Source: Brachionus manjavacas (taxonomy: Eukaryota > Rotifera > Eurotatoria > Ploima > Brachionidae). Taken from it: a stretch of DNA of 64,000 bases. The stretch is from assembly GCA_019054805.1 (NCBI GenBank), contig JAHQIY010000007.1, positions 4,035,501 through 4,099,500 of the forward strand. The letters are read 5' to 3'. Within the stretch, counting starts at the first letter, position 1. Each line of letters begins with the position of its first letter. The notes beneath the pieces were generated by a model. The model worked only from the letters and a program-made list of their open reading frames with translations. It searched no databases and had not been told where the DNA came from. A program made the position numbers and the translations under genes. This document shows, one piece after another, positions 13,628-24,300 of the stretch.

Positions 13628-13877
13628 ACGGGTGTTCAAAAAGTAATGAACGAAAAAAAAAATGGTCTTTATAAAAATTATAATTAGCATTTTAAACTAA
13701 GGTCTTATAGTCTAAATTTATTAACTAATAAAGCTATTTTATTATTAAGTTTTAAATAAAAAAAAAATTAATTTTGACCAATTTTCAAAAAAAAAATGTT
13801 TTTACCTTTTTTGTACCTTTCAATTGACTTTTAAAAAATTGTTTTAAAAAATAGCAACATTTTGGAAAAATTTTAAA

Positions 13878-14015
13878 ATGATAAAATATAGATATCGTGA
13901 ACTTGCTATTAAGGATCATCAATATGCGCTCAATAATTCTCAAATTTGTGATGCTACTGATAAGCGATTTAGCCTCAGAATCATAAGGAGGTGGAAAAAT
14001 GAATTTAATTTTTGA
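13878..14015 (+). pseudogene. Helix-turn-helix fragment of a transposase
   Basis: This 45-codon ATG-started frame ends in TDKRFSLRIIRRWKNEF, which looks like the second and third helices of the N-terminal helix-turn-helix used by Tc1/mariner-type transposases. It lies 250 bases after gggtgttcaaaaagtaatga (13629-13648), which resembles a mariner-type terminal sequence. I found no matching inverted end downstream and no DDE catalytic domain. It is probably a broken element. Confidence 0.3.
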
Positions 14016-14070
14016 TGTAGTTTAATAATTATTTTTGAATTTTAAATTAGTATTAATATTTGAGGGAGTT

Positions 14071-14244
14071 ATGACTCTTTTAAGTCTTGTTTTGTTTTTA
14101 TCCATATCACGTTATTCTAGTGAAGTGAATTTATGCAAAGATTTATTGCATCATTTGCAGACTTTGGCTGTAGATGCAAACATGATAATAAACCGTTATG
14201 CATTCACAGAACTAATGAATTCCAAAAAGGCTAATAAATTTTAA
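14071..14244 (+). other. Short unidentified open frame
   Basis: 57 codons from ATG to TAA. It begins with a hydrophobic stretch (LLSLVLFLSIS) followed by a polar part with two Cys/His residues near CKDLLHH. A possible splice acceptor (aaattag) lies 20 bases upstream. It matches nothing I know, and coding status is doubtful. It may belong with the transposase fragment just upstream. Confidence 0.15.
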
Positions 14245-14601
14245 TTAATTTCAGTTTTTTTTTACTGAATTTTGTCTCAACAAATAAATGCTTTATTAAA
14301 CTTTATTAGGATTTATTAAAAATATTTTAACATGAAAGTTGCGATAAATTTTCATTAAAAATATAAAATATAAAATAAGCAAAAATAAATGTTTGAGTAT
14401 ATATAATTAATTAAATATCAATAAAAATAAAATAAATTTTAATGAATAAAAAATAATCAATTGCTTTTTAAATATTTTTTCTGTTTAAATAGTTTGGATT
14501 TTTTTAAATAAATTTAAAACAACCATCTAAATAATGGATCACTTAATAAAATATTCTTAATATTTCAAAATTAATTTAGGAAAAAAATTAAAAAGATAAC
14601 G

Positions 14602-16130
14602 CTAATAATTTTTAAAATTAATAACAAAGTTGGAAACATGCTCATAGCTAGTATTTGAGTATAAATCTTTCATTTCATATAAAAAACTCACAGCCTCTTG
14701 GTTTGGAGCCTGAAAAAAATAAACACAATGTACAAGATACAAAAAAATAAAAATTTTACCATATTGATTAATATTTTGCATTCTTGATCCAATTGCATGT
14801 CAATTTCGATTTCATTTAAGTCTTTAAAATTTTTCTTAAAATGTTCATTAATTTCAACCGATGAAGCTAAGCTTGGACTCTGAATCTTTATATTGACAAG
14901 TTTTTCTAAATGTACAATATTGCGTAAATCAATGCTATCATTTAAAAAAGGATCCGCATCGAATTTTATAATCAAAAATTGTAATTTTCTTAGATTTTTA
15001 TCAAGATTAAAAAACTTAACATTTTTTAGCACTAAAATGCTTAAATTTTTTAATTCTGAGATGTCTGGAATCTGATCGCTATCGATTTCTAAAAATTTTA
15101 GCTGATTTAATGAGTTTAATTTTAAAATTTTAACCATACCTAAATTTAAATATTCTAAATTTCCTAAACCATCAATATCTATGTTTTGAATTAAGTTCCC
15201 TCCTAAATTCAAGAAGCGAAGATTGACTAATATTCTTCTAAAATCAAAGTCAAATTTTATATTTCCATTATTACTTAGATCTAATTTAAGCAAACTTACC
15301 AGATCATTTAAACTATCAGCTTTAATTTCTTTTATTTTGTTAAATTTTAGATCAAGTTCTTCCAATTTATATAAACCCCTAAACATTTGATCATCTACTG
15401 TCTCTATTAGATTTCCTTTAAGATTTAAAATTTTTAAATTTATCAAATTTTTAAAACCTATTTTTTTAATCATATTAAAACTAAGATCAGCCTTGACTAA
15501 GTTAACAAAATTTTCAAATTTCGTCAAACGATGAATTTCTGAAGATTGAATACTTATTGATTGCAATTTGGAAAAATGAGACAGCAAAAATTCATTCAAA
15601 TCAAATGAAACATTTCTTAATTTTAATGAGGATACATTTTCTAAATTTATGATACTTCCAATTTCATCTATGGTACTTTTACAAACTGTTTTAATCATGT
15701 AATGGCCATCAATATCCAAATTTGTTAGACAGTTATCTTCTGGTTTAGACAAGTCGATGACTAAATTATCACTCTTATTTTTGATCAATTCGAATAACAA
15801 AATCTCGAATATGTTTACTTTGTTTGATTCATAGTTTTTTATCATTTGAATAGATTGATCATTCAAGTACCGGTTAAGAATAACTAAATTACCAAAGAAA
15901 ATATCATTTTGGACGAAAAAGCAAAATTTTGTAATTTTTGCTTCATTATTCAATTCAAGTTCAAAAATGTTTATTTTTTCAATTGAATTGACCAATTTGA
16001 TTAAATTTTGACGGTCATAATGAATGCTGTTGATTTTCTTTGTTTTGCTTATCAAAATTTCAGCGTTTATATCAATTGAATTAATCGTATTGCAATAATG
16101 TTCAATCAACGAACGTTTAAGAGAATTCAT
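14602..16130 (-). CDS. Leucine-rich-repeat protein 1 (no signal peptide)
   Basis: Two exons, 16130-14760 and 14709-14602 (492 aa), phase 0. Residues about 1-165 are mixed helical with no recognised domain. From about residue 165 to 430 there are some ten to twelve LRRs of irregular length with the LxxLxLxxNxI pattern, for example LKILNLKGNLIETV, LEELDLKFNKIKEI and LRFLNLGGNLIQNI. Without the small intron the frame would read into a hydrophobic Phe/Ile-rich run that looks like a C-terminal membrane anchor. The gtaaaa donor at 14759 and tttttttcag acceptor at 14710 remove it and give a soluble tail ending in FVINFKNY. There is no N-terminal signal sequence, so the protein is predicted cytosolic. 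A splice acceptor lies directly 5' of the ATG, which suggests a noncoding first exon. LRRs usually bind proteins; the partner is unknown. Confidence 0.75.
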
Positions 16131-16499
16131 GGCTAATTTTAAAGTTTCAAAAAAATTTAATTTAAATTGAGCACGATTTGAAACGATCTTGCTAATTTGT
16201 CTTAAATTATAATTATGGAAAAATTCGCTGAAAAAGAATTAAAAGCATTTAAAGAAAATTTTAATTTTTAAATATTTATTAATAAAATTATTGTAACTAT
16301 ACTAGGATTTAAAAAGAGATTAAAAAAATTAAAAAAAATTGAAAAATAGTATCAAAATATTTATTTCCAAAAGATTTTTAAAAATACAGATATTTGATGA
16401 CCTATGGTTTTGAAAAAAAAATTATTAAATTTTTACTTGGTTATTTTTAATTTTATTTGTTTTAAAATTAAAAATTAACTTCGAGCTTACCAAAAAGTT
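16131..16499. other. AT-rich upstream region of LRR gene 1
   Basis: Probably the 5' UTR or promoter of the minus-strand LRR gene. I see no coding sequence. Confidence 0.4.
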
Positions 16500-17150
16500 T
16501 GCAGTAGGTGCTTGGAATCCATAAAAGCGGACTAGAGATCTTGAATTGTACAACACTAAAGGATAATAAAGATGCGAAGACCTTATTCAGCTTCAAAAGA
16601 TTCAACATGGACATGACAAACTCGATCTCATTCATCGTAACTAATTACTGTCCCCAATCAATTAAGGTGGCCCTGAAGGCCGTACTAGAATAGGTCAACT
16701 ATTAATCAGATATTCCAACAGATGATTTTCATAAATATATGCATAAAATCTGCACACGGATTTCTACTGTCGCTACCAATTTGGATTTCATTTCCAACAA
16801 AATAATCTAACAATTTTACTAATTTGCTGTGTAATATCGTTCTCAGCGTCATCGACATTTTCTTGATTAAAAATTAATTGATGAAGTTTTGAGTGAGGGA
16901 CGTCGATCGTTTTTGATGTGGTCAAAGCTTGATAAAATGAATTTTGAATTTTCGTTTGTTCAAAAGATTACCAATTTAAAGTTATCCAGGTGATAATTTG
17001 ATCATAATTATCGGATCGAATATCGTTGGATTTTATATAAATTTTTTTAAATTTTTTTATGCAATCATTCCAAAAATGACGGAAAAAAATTACAACGATA
17101 TGTCGAGTTTCACCCCATAGCCCGAGGTAATTTATTAGGTCTAACTGTAC
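16500..17150 (-). pseudogene. Degraded coding tract of unknown origin
   Basis: This stretch is clearly less AT-rich than its surroundings and has long readable segments on both strands. On the minus strand one reads TIDVPHSKLHQLIFNQENV (about 16890) running into DDAENDITQQIS, then after a one-base frameshift KLLDYFVGNEIQIGS and SRNPCADFMHIFMKIICW (about 16720), then a stop. On the plus strand a 61-codon frame (16508-16693) starts without ATG. I do not recognise the protein. The frameshift and stops suggest a dead gene or transposon piece. Confidence 0.3.
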
Positions 17151-18502
17151 TCTAAAATTATATTTTTGAACAACTTTGTTATTTATTAAATCAAATGTTT
17201 CAAAATCATTTGATCAGAAAATAGACTCGAACAAGGACTTTGATCAGAAAATATGATAAATTTTTAAAAAATTATAATTGTACATTTAAAGTTTTTATTC
17301 TAGGCCCTGACTCAACGGAATTTAAGTCTACTGCAGATAAAACAAAAATCATTAAAAAAGTTTCTATTTATTTTTTAATTAATCAATAAAATTAAATAAA
17401 AAAGAACATTTTTTTTTATGCCTATTTATTTTTTTGAATATAAATAATGATTTATTTAATAAAAAAATTGTGATTTAAAAAAAAACCTATAGAGATTTAG
17501 AAGAGCTTTAGATGGAAGTCCCTAAAAATATATTTAAAAAAAAAAACACAAAATCGATTCGAAAAAAAAAAGATAATAGAAAAAAAGAAAATTTAATACC
17601 TTACAATTGTTTAATAATAATTGAATGATATTTTGAAAGAAATTAAATACTTTTATTCTTAAAAATTTAACAATTTAAACTGTAAATGAAATTTGAGTCT
17701 AAAAAATTGTTGAATAAGATAAAATTAATTATAAAATTTAATTATCTGTTATATAATTTTTGAATATCTGATAATATGCTAAAACTAAAATATAATTTCG
17801 ATTCATAAAGAAGAAATATTTATGTTCAAATCGTTAACATTTAATGCAAGCTTACAAGATTTTTTATTTTCGAGAAAATTAAAATAGAAGATAAAATTGT
17901 GCTAAAAATTTATTTTAGTGCATATTATAATGTTTTATCAAAAGTTTTGTTTACACACTAAATGTCTTTGGATTAGCTATATAGATAGCATTAATTTATT
18001 GTTTAACTCGACATTTAATTTTAAAAAGTAAAATTTTCAAATCTAATTTAAATTGAATAATTATTCTGAATTTATCTTTAATATTTTAGTTAAAAAAAGA
18101 TTGAATAAAAAATTCTTTTTTTTAAACCATTAAATTTATTATTAAAAGTTAAAAATTATTGCTCCTTATCTCCTTATCTTCTTGAGACATTATTTACGTT
18201 ATATTTCCAATAAGTCTATGATTTAAATTTAATGCTATACATGGAACTTAACCATCAAAATATAATAGCTTAAATTTCTAGTTTAAAGAAATTTTTATTT
18301 GTTAACTTTATTAGATAGTTGCTATCTATAATTAGGATATTTACTTTTTGAATCTAAGATTTCAAGAATTTGTGTAATTTTTGTATAGTATTCTATTTGT
18401 GATGGAATTTTAGCATCATTAACCTGGTCTAAATTGAATATAAATTATTTAAAAAAACAAAATAATTAGTTTATATTTTTAAAAAAATAGATAATTCGAG
18501 TA
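17151..18502. other. AT-rich intergenic DNA
   Basis: I see no genes or repeats. It must contain the promoter of the FLVCR-like gene. Confidence 0.5.
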
Positions 18503-20278
18503 ATGATTGCTTCAAATGATAAAAGATTGAACGAAGCACCGGGTAAAATTTTTAAATTCTATATAATAAAACAGTTATTTAAATCTTTATTTAAAAAGGC
18601 GTCAAAAATCGAGTTATAATTCTGGATCCAAAACGATGGATTGTTTTAGCAGTGTTCTCAATGATAACTTTACTAAGTGCTTTTAATTGGATTGAATATA
18701 ACATTGTCCAAGATGCAATAATTTTTTACTATAATGAAAGCTTACCGGAAAATGAAGCCAAACAAATAGATGCTGTCAATTGGTTTTCCATGGTCTATAT
18801 GCTTTGCTATATACCTTTAATATTTCCAACCATGTTTCTGCTAGATCGAAAAGGGCTAAAGTTATCTTGTACTTTAGGTATTTTATTGACATTTATTGGT
18901 TCTAGTATAAAATGTGCCGCAATTCGTCGTGACTTATTTCTAGTTGCCATGTTTGCTCAAACAATCTGCGCAATAGCTCAATCATTCACTCTCGGAATTC
19001 CAGCCAGAGTGTCAGCACTTTGGTTTGGTCACAAAGAAATTGGTCTTGCAACATCTGTAGTGTTAATTTTAGTGAAAAAAACAGCCTAAAGATTTATAAA
19101 AAGTATTTTTTAGATTGGTGTTTTTGGAAATCAATTGGGAACTGCCATAGGTTTTGTTGTTCCACCTTTGTTAATAAAAAAATCAGATTCTATTGGCACA
19201 ATAGAGCGTAATTTTTATATTTTATTTATCACAGTTGCAGTCATTTGTGGTCTAACTCTTATTTTTTGCTTAATTTGTGAGTTTTAGAAAATGAAGTCTT
19301 TTTGCATCAAATTTATTTTAACAGTTGTCAAGGATCAACCCAAAGAAGCTCCGAGTATAGCACAATGGGAAATTCGAAATACTCATACTAATAATCAAAA
19401 TGAAGAAAGTGATTTTAAAATATATAAAGATTCCATTATTCAGTTACTCAAAAATTTCAACTTTATTCTTGTTTTAATATCATACGGAATAAATACAGGT
19501 TCTTATTACGCAATAGGAACATTGCTTAATCTGATAATATCTCAATATTATGCAGATGAAAATGAAAACATTGGACTAATTGGACTTATTTTGGTTGTTT
19601 CTGGTTTGATTGGATCCATCATTTGTGGTTTTATTCTTGATCGAGTAAAAGCTTTCAAGTAAATTGAATATTTTTATTTTTTTATTAAAAAAAGGAAGTT
19701 TTTTCCTAGATTGGTCACATTTTTGGTGTACGTAGGCACATTTTTATCAATGGTTTTATTTACATTTACTCTAAACATAAATATTTGGATTATTTTTGGA
19801 ACATCTTTTATGCTTGGTTTTTTTATGACTGGTTATTTGCCAGTAGGCTTTGAATTGGCATCTGAAATAACTTATCCAATATGTGAGGGAACGTCTTGCG
19901 GATTGCTAAACACCTCAGCGCAAATTTTCGGCTTGATTTTTACTTATTCTCAAGGAAGAATTTTATACACTTACGGTCCCTTGGCTGGTAATATTTTCAT
20001 CTTAGTTTTTTTATTTATAGGAACAATAGTTACTGGTATTTTTTTGGGTTAGATTAATTTTTTTTTTTTTATTTAATTTTTGTTTAGGCTTTGTGAAGTC
20101 TGATTTTAGAAGACAAAGTTCTTTGAAAGTGAGCAATATGGCTAATTCGAAAATAAATGACAAATTAAATTTAGTAGCACCAATAAACTCTGTTTATGAT
20201 GCAGATGGTTAGTTATGAAATTTAATTTGATTTTTTTTACACAATTGATTTTTAGGATCTGAATGGACCAAGTTTTAA
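18503..20278 (+). CDS. FLVCR-like major facilitator (SLC49A1/A2 family)
   Basis: Seven exons: 18503-18542, 18599-19056, 19114-19276, 19325-19658, 19710-20047, 20088-20207 and 20256-20278 (1476 nt, 491 aa). Key family blocks are intact: FNWIEYNIV in TM1, [10 protein letters not shown] at the end of TM4, and directly after the intron [14 protein letters not shown] followed by VPP in TM5. These are the most conserved blocks of FLVCR1/2. The central cytosolic loop has [12 protein letters not shown], matching the KPPLPPSEAQ loop of FLVCR. Twelve TMs are expected in the plasma membrane or an internal membrane. Vertebrate FLVCR1 and FLVCR2 transport choline (and ethanolamine), and have been linked to heme export. 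Substrate here is inferred. The short last exon encodes only SEWTKF and the stop. All phases agree. Confidence 0.88.
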
Positions 20279-20360
20279 AAAAATTTAAAACAATTTTTCT
20301 CAATTATGAATTTCTTAAATGATGAAAGTTATTTAATTTTGTGAAATCTTATTTAATTAA

Positions 20361-20366
20361 AATAAA
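20361..20366 (+). terminator. Candidate poly(A) signal of the FLVCR-like gene
   Basis: AATAAA lies 83 bases after the stop codon. It is the first good signal, but AT-rich DNA makes chance matches likely. Confidence 0.4.
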
Positions 20367-20459
20367 TACCTAAAATTTATAAAATAAAAATGCCAACAAA
20401 TTTAAATTTTTTAATATTTTTTAAATTAAAAATCACATTTTCAGCTAGTTTTAAGAAAG

Positions 20460-21640
20460 AGATATATTGCCATCTATATAATTTTTTTCTTACCCTGGAG
20501 CCTAATAACTATCGGCCAAAAAGTTACTTGAACGTATTATTTTTAATAGAATATGTAATTTTCTTGAGAATAATAAATTACTTAACCATGAACAATCAGG
20601 AAACACAGACTCACTGCAGATAATCTTTTATTAAAAAGATAAAAGTATGATGTATATATTTTGACATTTCTAAAGCTTTTGATAGAGTTTGGCAAGATGG
20701 ACTAATTTACTAGCTAATTAAAATTAATCAACCTCCTTATCTTCTTCTTTATTGAATAAAATCGTTATTGTATTTAAGGTCTTTCAGAGTAAATGTAAAT
20801 GGTCATCTAAGTGATCAATACCCTATTAGAGCTCCACATGGGTCAGTAATTAGTCCTCTTCTTTTTCATAAATGACCAAAAAGAAACCAAACAAACTCAC
20901 AATTTTCTTTTCTTTTTGCAGATGATTTGGTTACTATTTTTATTTTCAATAAGATAAGAAATCTTGAAAACATGATTAATAAGTACCTAAAAGAATAGTT
21001 TCACTTAATAAAACAACGATTAATACATTAAATATTAATCAAAACAATTTAATAAGACAAATGTTCAACCTTCGTAGTACATGTCACATGTCGGGGGTCT
21101 TAAATGTTCTTAAGATTTTAAAATTTGATCAACTTTACCTTTTTTCAAAACTATCATTTATTGAGACGATAAGATTTAACTCATTAGCATCTAGTATTTT
21201 TGAGTGCATTAAGCAAAACGTAACTATCTGTCCATCAAAGTCAAATAACTCTTTTGAAACAGATATTCAACTTTTGATTTACCATTTTAATGTAGATTTT
21301 CCTTTACTTTTAAGTAATATAAGTAAGTTTAAAAAGGAGTTAAAGGGGTATTTTTTCATCAGTGATGGCATCTCTGACTCTATCAAAATATGTCTAGAAA
21401 ACATAAGATTTAAAGATTATCGTATATTTTTAAATGAATTAATAAGGCCTAAATGAATTGCATAACTTGAGGTCAAAAAGTTCAATAGAAACTATCTTCC
21501 TTTTCATTTTCATACAATTGTAATATTTTCAAATATTAGTGTTATCTTTTTTTTTTTTTTTTTGTACTCTCTTCTTCTAATTTTTATTTTTACTTCTCCT
21601 GAAGGAAGTTAATTAAATTCAAATAAATAAATAAAAGAAG
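20460..21640 (+). mobile_element. Decayed non-LTR retrotransposon (Jockey/CR1-like RT)
   Basis: Reverse-transcriptase blocks are readable in the right order but in different frames with stops: NNYRPKS (about 20500), a degraded HEQSGFR-like block (about 20590), FDISKAFDRVWQDG (about 20660), a PHGSVISPLLF block (about 20840) and the catalytic box FADDL (about 20920). A single open frame from ATG 21061 to 21456 (131 codons) follows and is the probable C-terminal part of the ORF. The 3' end has an A-rich tail of aataaataaataaa (about 21620). At least four frame breaks mean it is dead. Strand is plus, the same as the FLVCR and PCF11 genes it lies between. Confidence 0.7.
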
Positions 21641-24300
21641 TTGAAAAATGGCTTTTCAAATGAAAAAATGAAATTTTTTAATTAAAAAGTCATGTTACAT
21701 GATCTTTGAGAACGAAAACAAACGCTAAAATCAATCTTGACCTTAAATTTAATGGTAACAATTTACATAATGAGAAAAAAGTCAAATTCTAATCATTGGA
21801 TTCAAATCTCACATTTAGCCCAATTGTGGATAAATTAGAATAGCGCTGTAATTCAACGCTTAATTTAAAAAAATATCTCTAAAATTAGAAATCGGGTCTA
21901 AAATCAAAAACATCAAGGTAATCTTTAAAAATCCTTTAAAAAGATAAATATTGGATCATTTTTTTCCTTTCTTGAATTCCTTCTATAAGATATGTCAGGG
22001 CAGGATTGAGTCATTCTTTCGCATTTGTCGTCAGACCGAAGGAATTATTTTTTTTCTAAATTTTTCGAGTTATGGTCAAAAAACGTCAATTTTTTATGAC
22101 AAAAAATCAGCGTGTTTTGTCTCAGAGCTTTAAAATTTGTTTTTTCGAATTTTCATGGCAATATCATTATTAGAGTAAATAATTTTATGCCCTTTTCAAA
22201 AATATAATCAGTTTTTGTGTGTTTTTGGAAAGTTATGAGGGTATTTTTGAGTGTTTTATGTTCTTTTTTTTTCATTCGAAATATAAAGGTGACGATATTT
22301 TTTTGTTAGATTATATCGGGTGTACAGTAAAATTCAGATTATAAGGAATAAATGCATAAAAAAAAGTTTAACTTTTATGAAAATTTTGTTGATTTACATC
22401 CGGTGTTGTTTTTTCATAATATTCATGAGCGTGGGTTTTAGACATAATCGTCATTAGCTCAGTGTTATTGCAAACACAGGTCTCATGTGTAACAAACATG
22501 TTACAGGTTGTAGCATTTTGCAGAACCAGTTTATTTCATTCCATTCAAAAATTATCGGCAACGAATTTCACAGTCCCTTGATTCAACATTCTAAAAATGA
22601 ATTTTAATAAAAAGATTATTTTTACCAAGAAAAAATCCATTTGAATATCAGGTACTTTTGTTTTCTATAGGAATGCTAGAAATAATATATTTTTCTTACT
22701 TTTATGTAAATGTTCACAAAAACATAAAACATTCTTCCATAATCTTAATCATTTAATTGATAAAAAAATTAGAAAACTTTTTGAAATTTAAATTCTGTCT
22801 AACAAGTTGAAAATGAAATTATTATTAATTGAAATAATAGAAATTGTGTAAATATTTTTTATGCATGTACTTCTTGAATTCGAGGAAAAAAAATTATCTT
22901 AATTTTTATAGAAAGAATTTTTTTTTATAATTTTTTTTTATCTTTAATTTTGTTTAATAAATGATAATGATAATTTTTGTAATGTTACCTATTGATTATT
23001 GTTTTGCAAATCACCAAAAATTATTTTTCCAAGAAGCTTGATTGTTTCAATTCAAAACCAAAACTTGATTATCCTGGGAAATTCGAATAAAAGATCTTTT
23101 AAAGATTTTAAGAGATCAGTGTTTTTGAAATTTTCGTTAAAAAATTAAATAAGGGCAATTTTTCAATGCAAACCTGTCAGAGCTCTTTGTAATTTTATTT
23201 TTTAAATAATTTGAATTAATCTTTCATTAATTTTGAATTGAAAAATAATAAAATGCGTGAATTTTTATGAATTTTATCCAAATTTAAATTTTTGACTGTT
23301 AACTTTCAAATTTATAAAAATGTAAAATTTTGAAAATATCTTAAATCTAAATTTTGGATCAAAATTCTTTATAAATAATATAATTTTTTCTGTTAGCTAA
23401 AATATTAATTATTAGTTAAAAATTGAAAACTAAGAAATTTGAATTTTTTAAAAGAATTTTATTTTTTTTTAAATTTGATCATGCATCAAAATTGTTCTTC
23501 AAAATATTTGCACATACGTTGAATTTATCAGATGATGAAATTCAAAAATTTTAAGCTCATGGGGTTGAATTATTTTTAAAAATGCAATTCAATGAGACAA
23601 TATTGTAATTATGGTAAGTTCATATTTTTATTTAATCTGATAATTATCTTTAAATTGAGAATGAATATAAATTTATTGATGCTTATCATTTTAAAATAAA
23701 AAAAGTTACTTCATTATTATTCTAGATAATGCTTGAAAATTTAGCATATTTTTTAAAAAACCAAAATAGAATTAAATCTTTTTAAAAAGCATTTGTTTTG
23801 AATTTAAACTGCTGCATATTTAAAAATTGATTAGCCCGCTTTTTACCTTGACTACTCATCCAATTAGCATCAAATCCTGAATTATAATAAAATAAAATTC
23901 TTTAAAAAGCTTAGACTAAAATTTTTGAAAATTTCACCTAGATCAAGAGCTTCAAATTTTTGAATTAATATTAGACGCTTGTCAACCAAGAATTTTGAGC
24001 AAAAGCTCTCTAAATTTTGCATTTAAACATTTTGTTAGATTTATTTGCAATTTGAAATAATTTTCCTTCACATATAAAAAAGCATTCGTTTAAAAGAAAA
24101 AATTATAAACCTAGTATAAATATAAGTGAAATATAGACTTAAATGAAACAAAATAGAACTCAAAAAATTTTCATATTTTATTCTTGAATTTTTCATCTAA
24201 AAAAATAAAATAAAATTTTTAAATCCAAAACGAAATTTTTTTCATTTTGAACACATCACCCACTTTAAGGGACTTAACTTTTGAGAAAACCTCCTATTCG
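21641..24300. other. Intergenic DNA between the dead retroelement and PCF11
   Basis: I see no genes. It contains one copy of a dispersed repeat (22123-22395), a short motif shared with 28728-28758 (at 22869-22900) and a tRNA-like but incomplete stretch near 22450. Confidence 0.45.
22123..22395 (+). repeat. Dispersed repeat, copy 1 (second copy at 59213-59510)
   Basis: The two copies start with cagagctt and share, in order, a ttatgcycttttyaaaaa block, a gagtgtttta or gggtgtttta block, an aaaggtg-gat block and an attcagat-attaggaataa block, with many indels. Divergence is high, so this is an old family. I see no coding sequence. Confidence 0.5.

Noticed and set aside
22440-22515. tRNA-like stretch with an A-box-like tagctcagt and a 5-base stem, 7-base loop (acaca / tgtgt)
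   Set aside because: The D-stem does not close, the loop has G instead of U at position 33, and there is no B box (GGTTCGANNCC type) or acceptor stem. It is at most a decayed tRNA-derived scrap.
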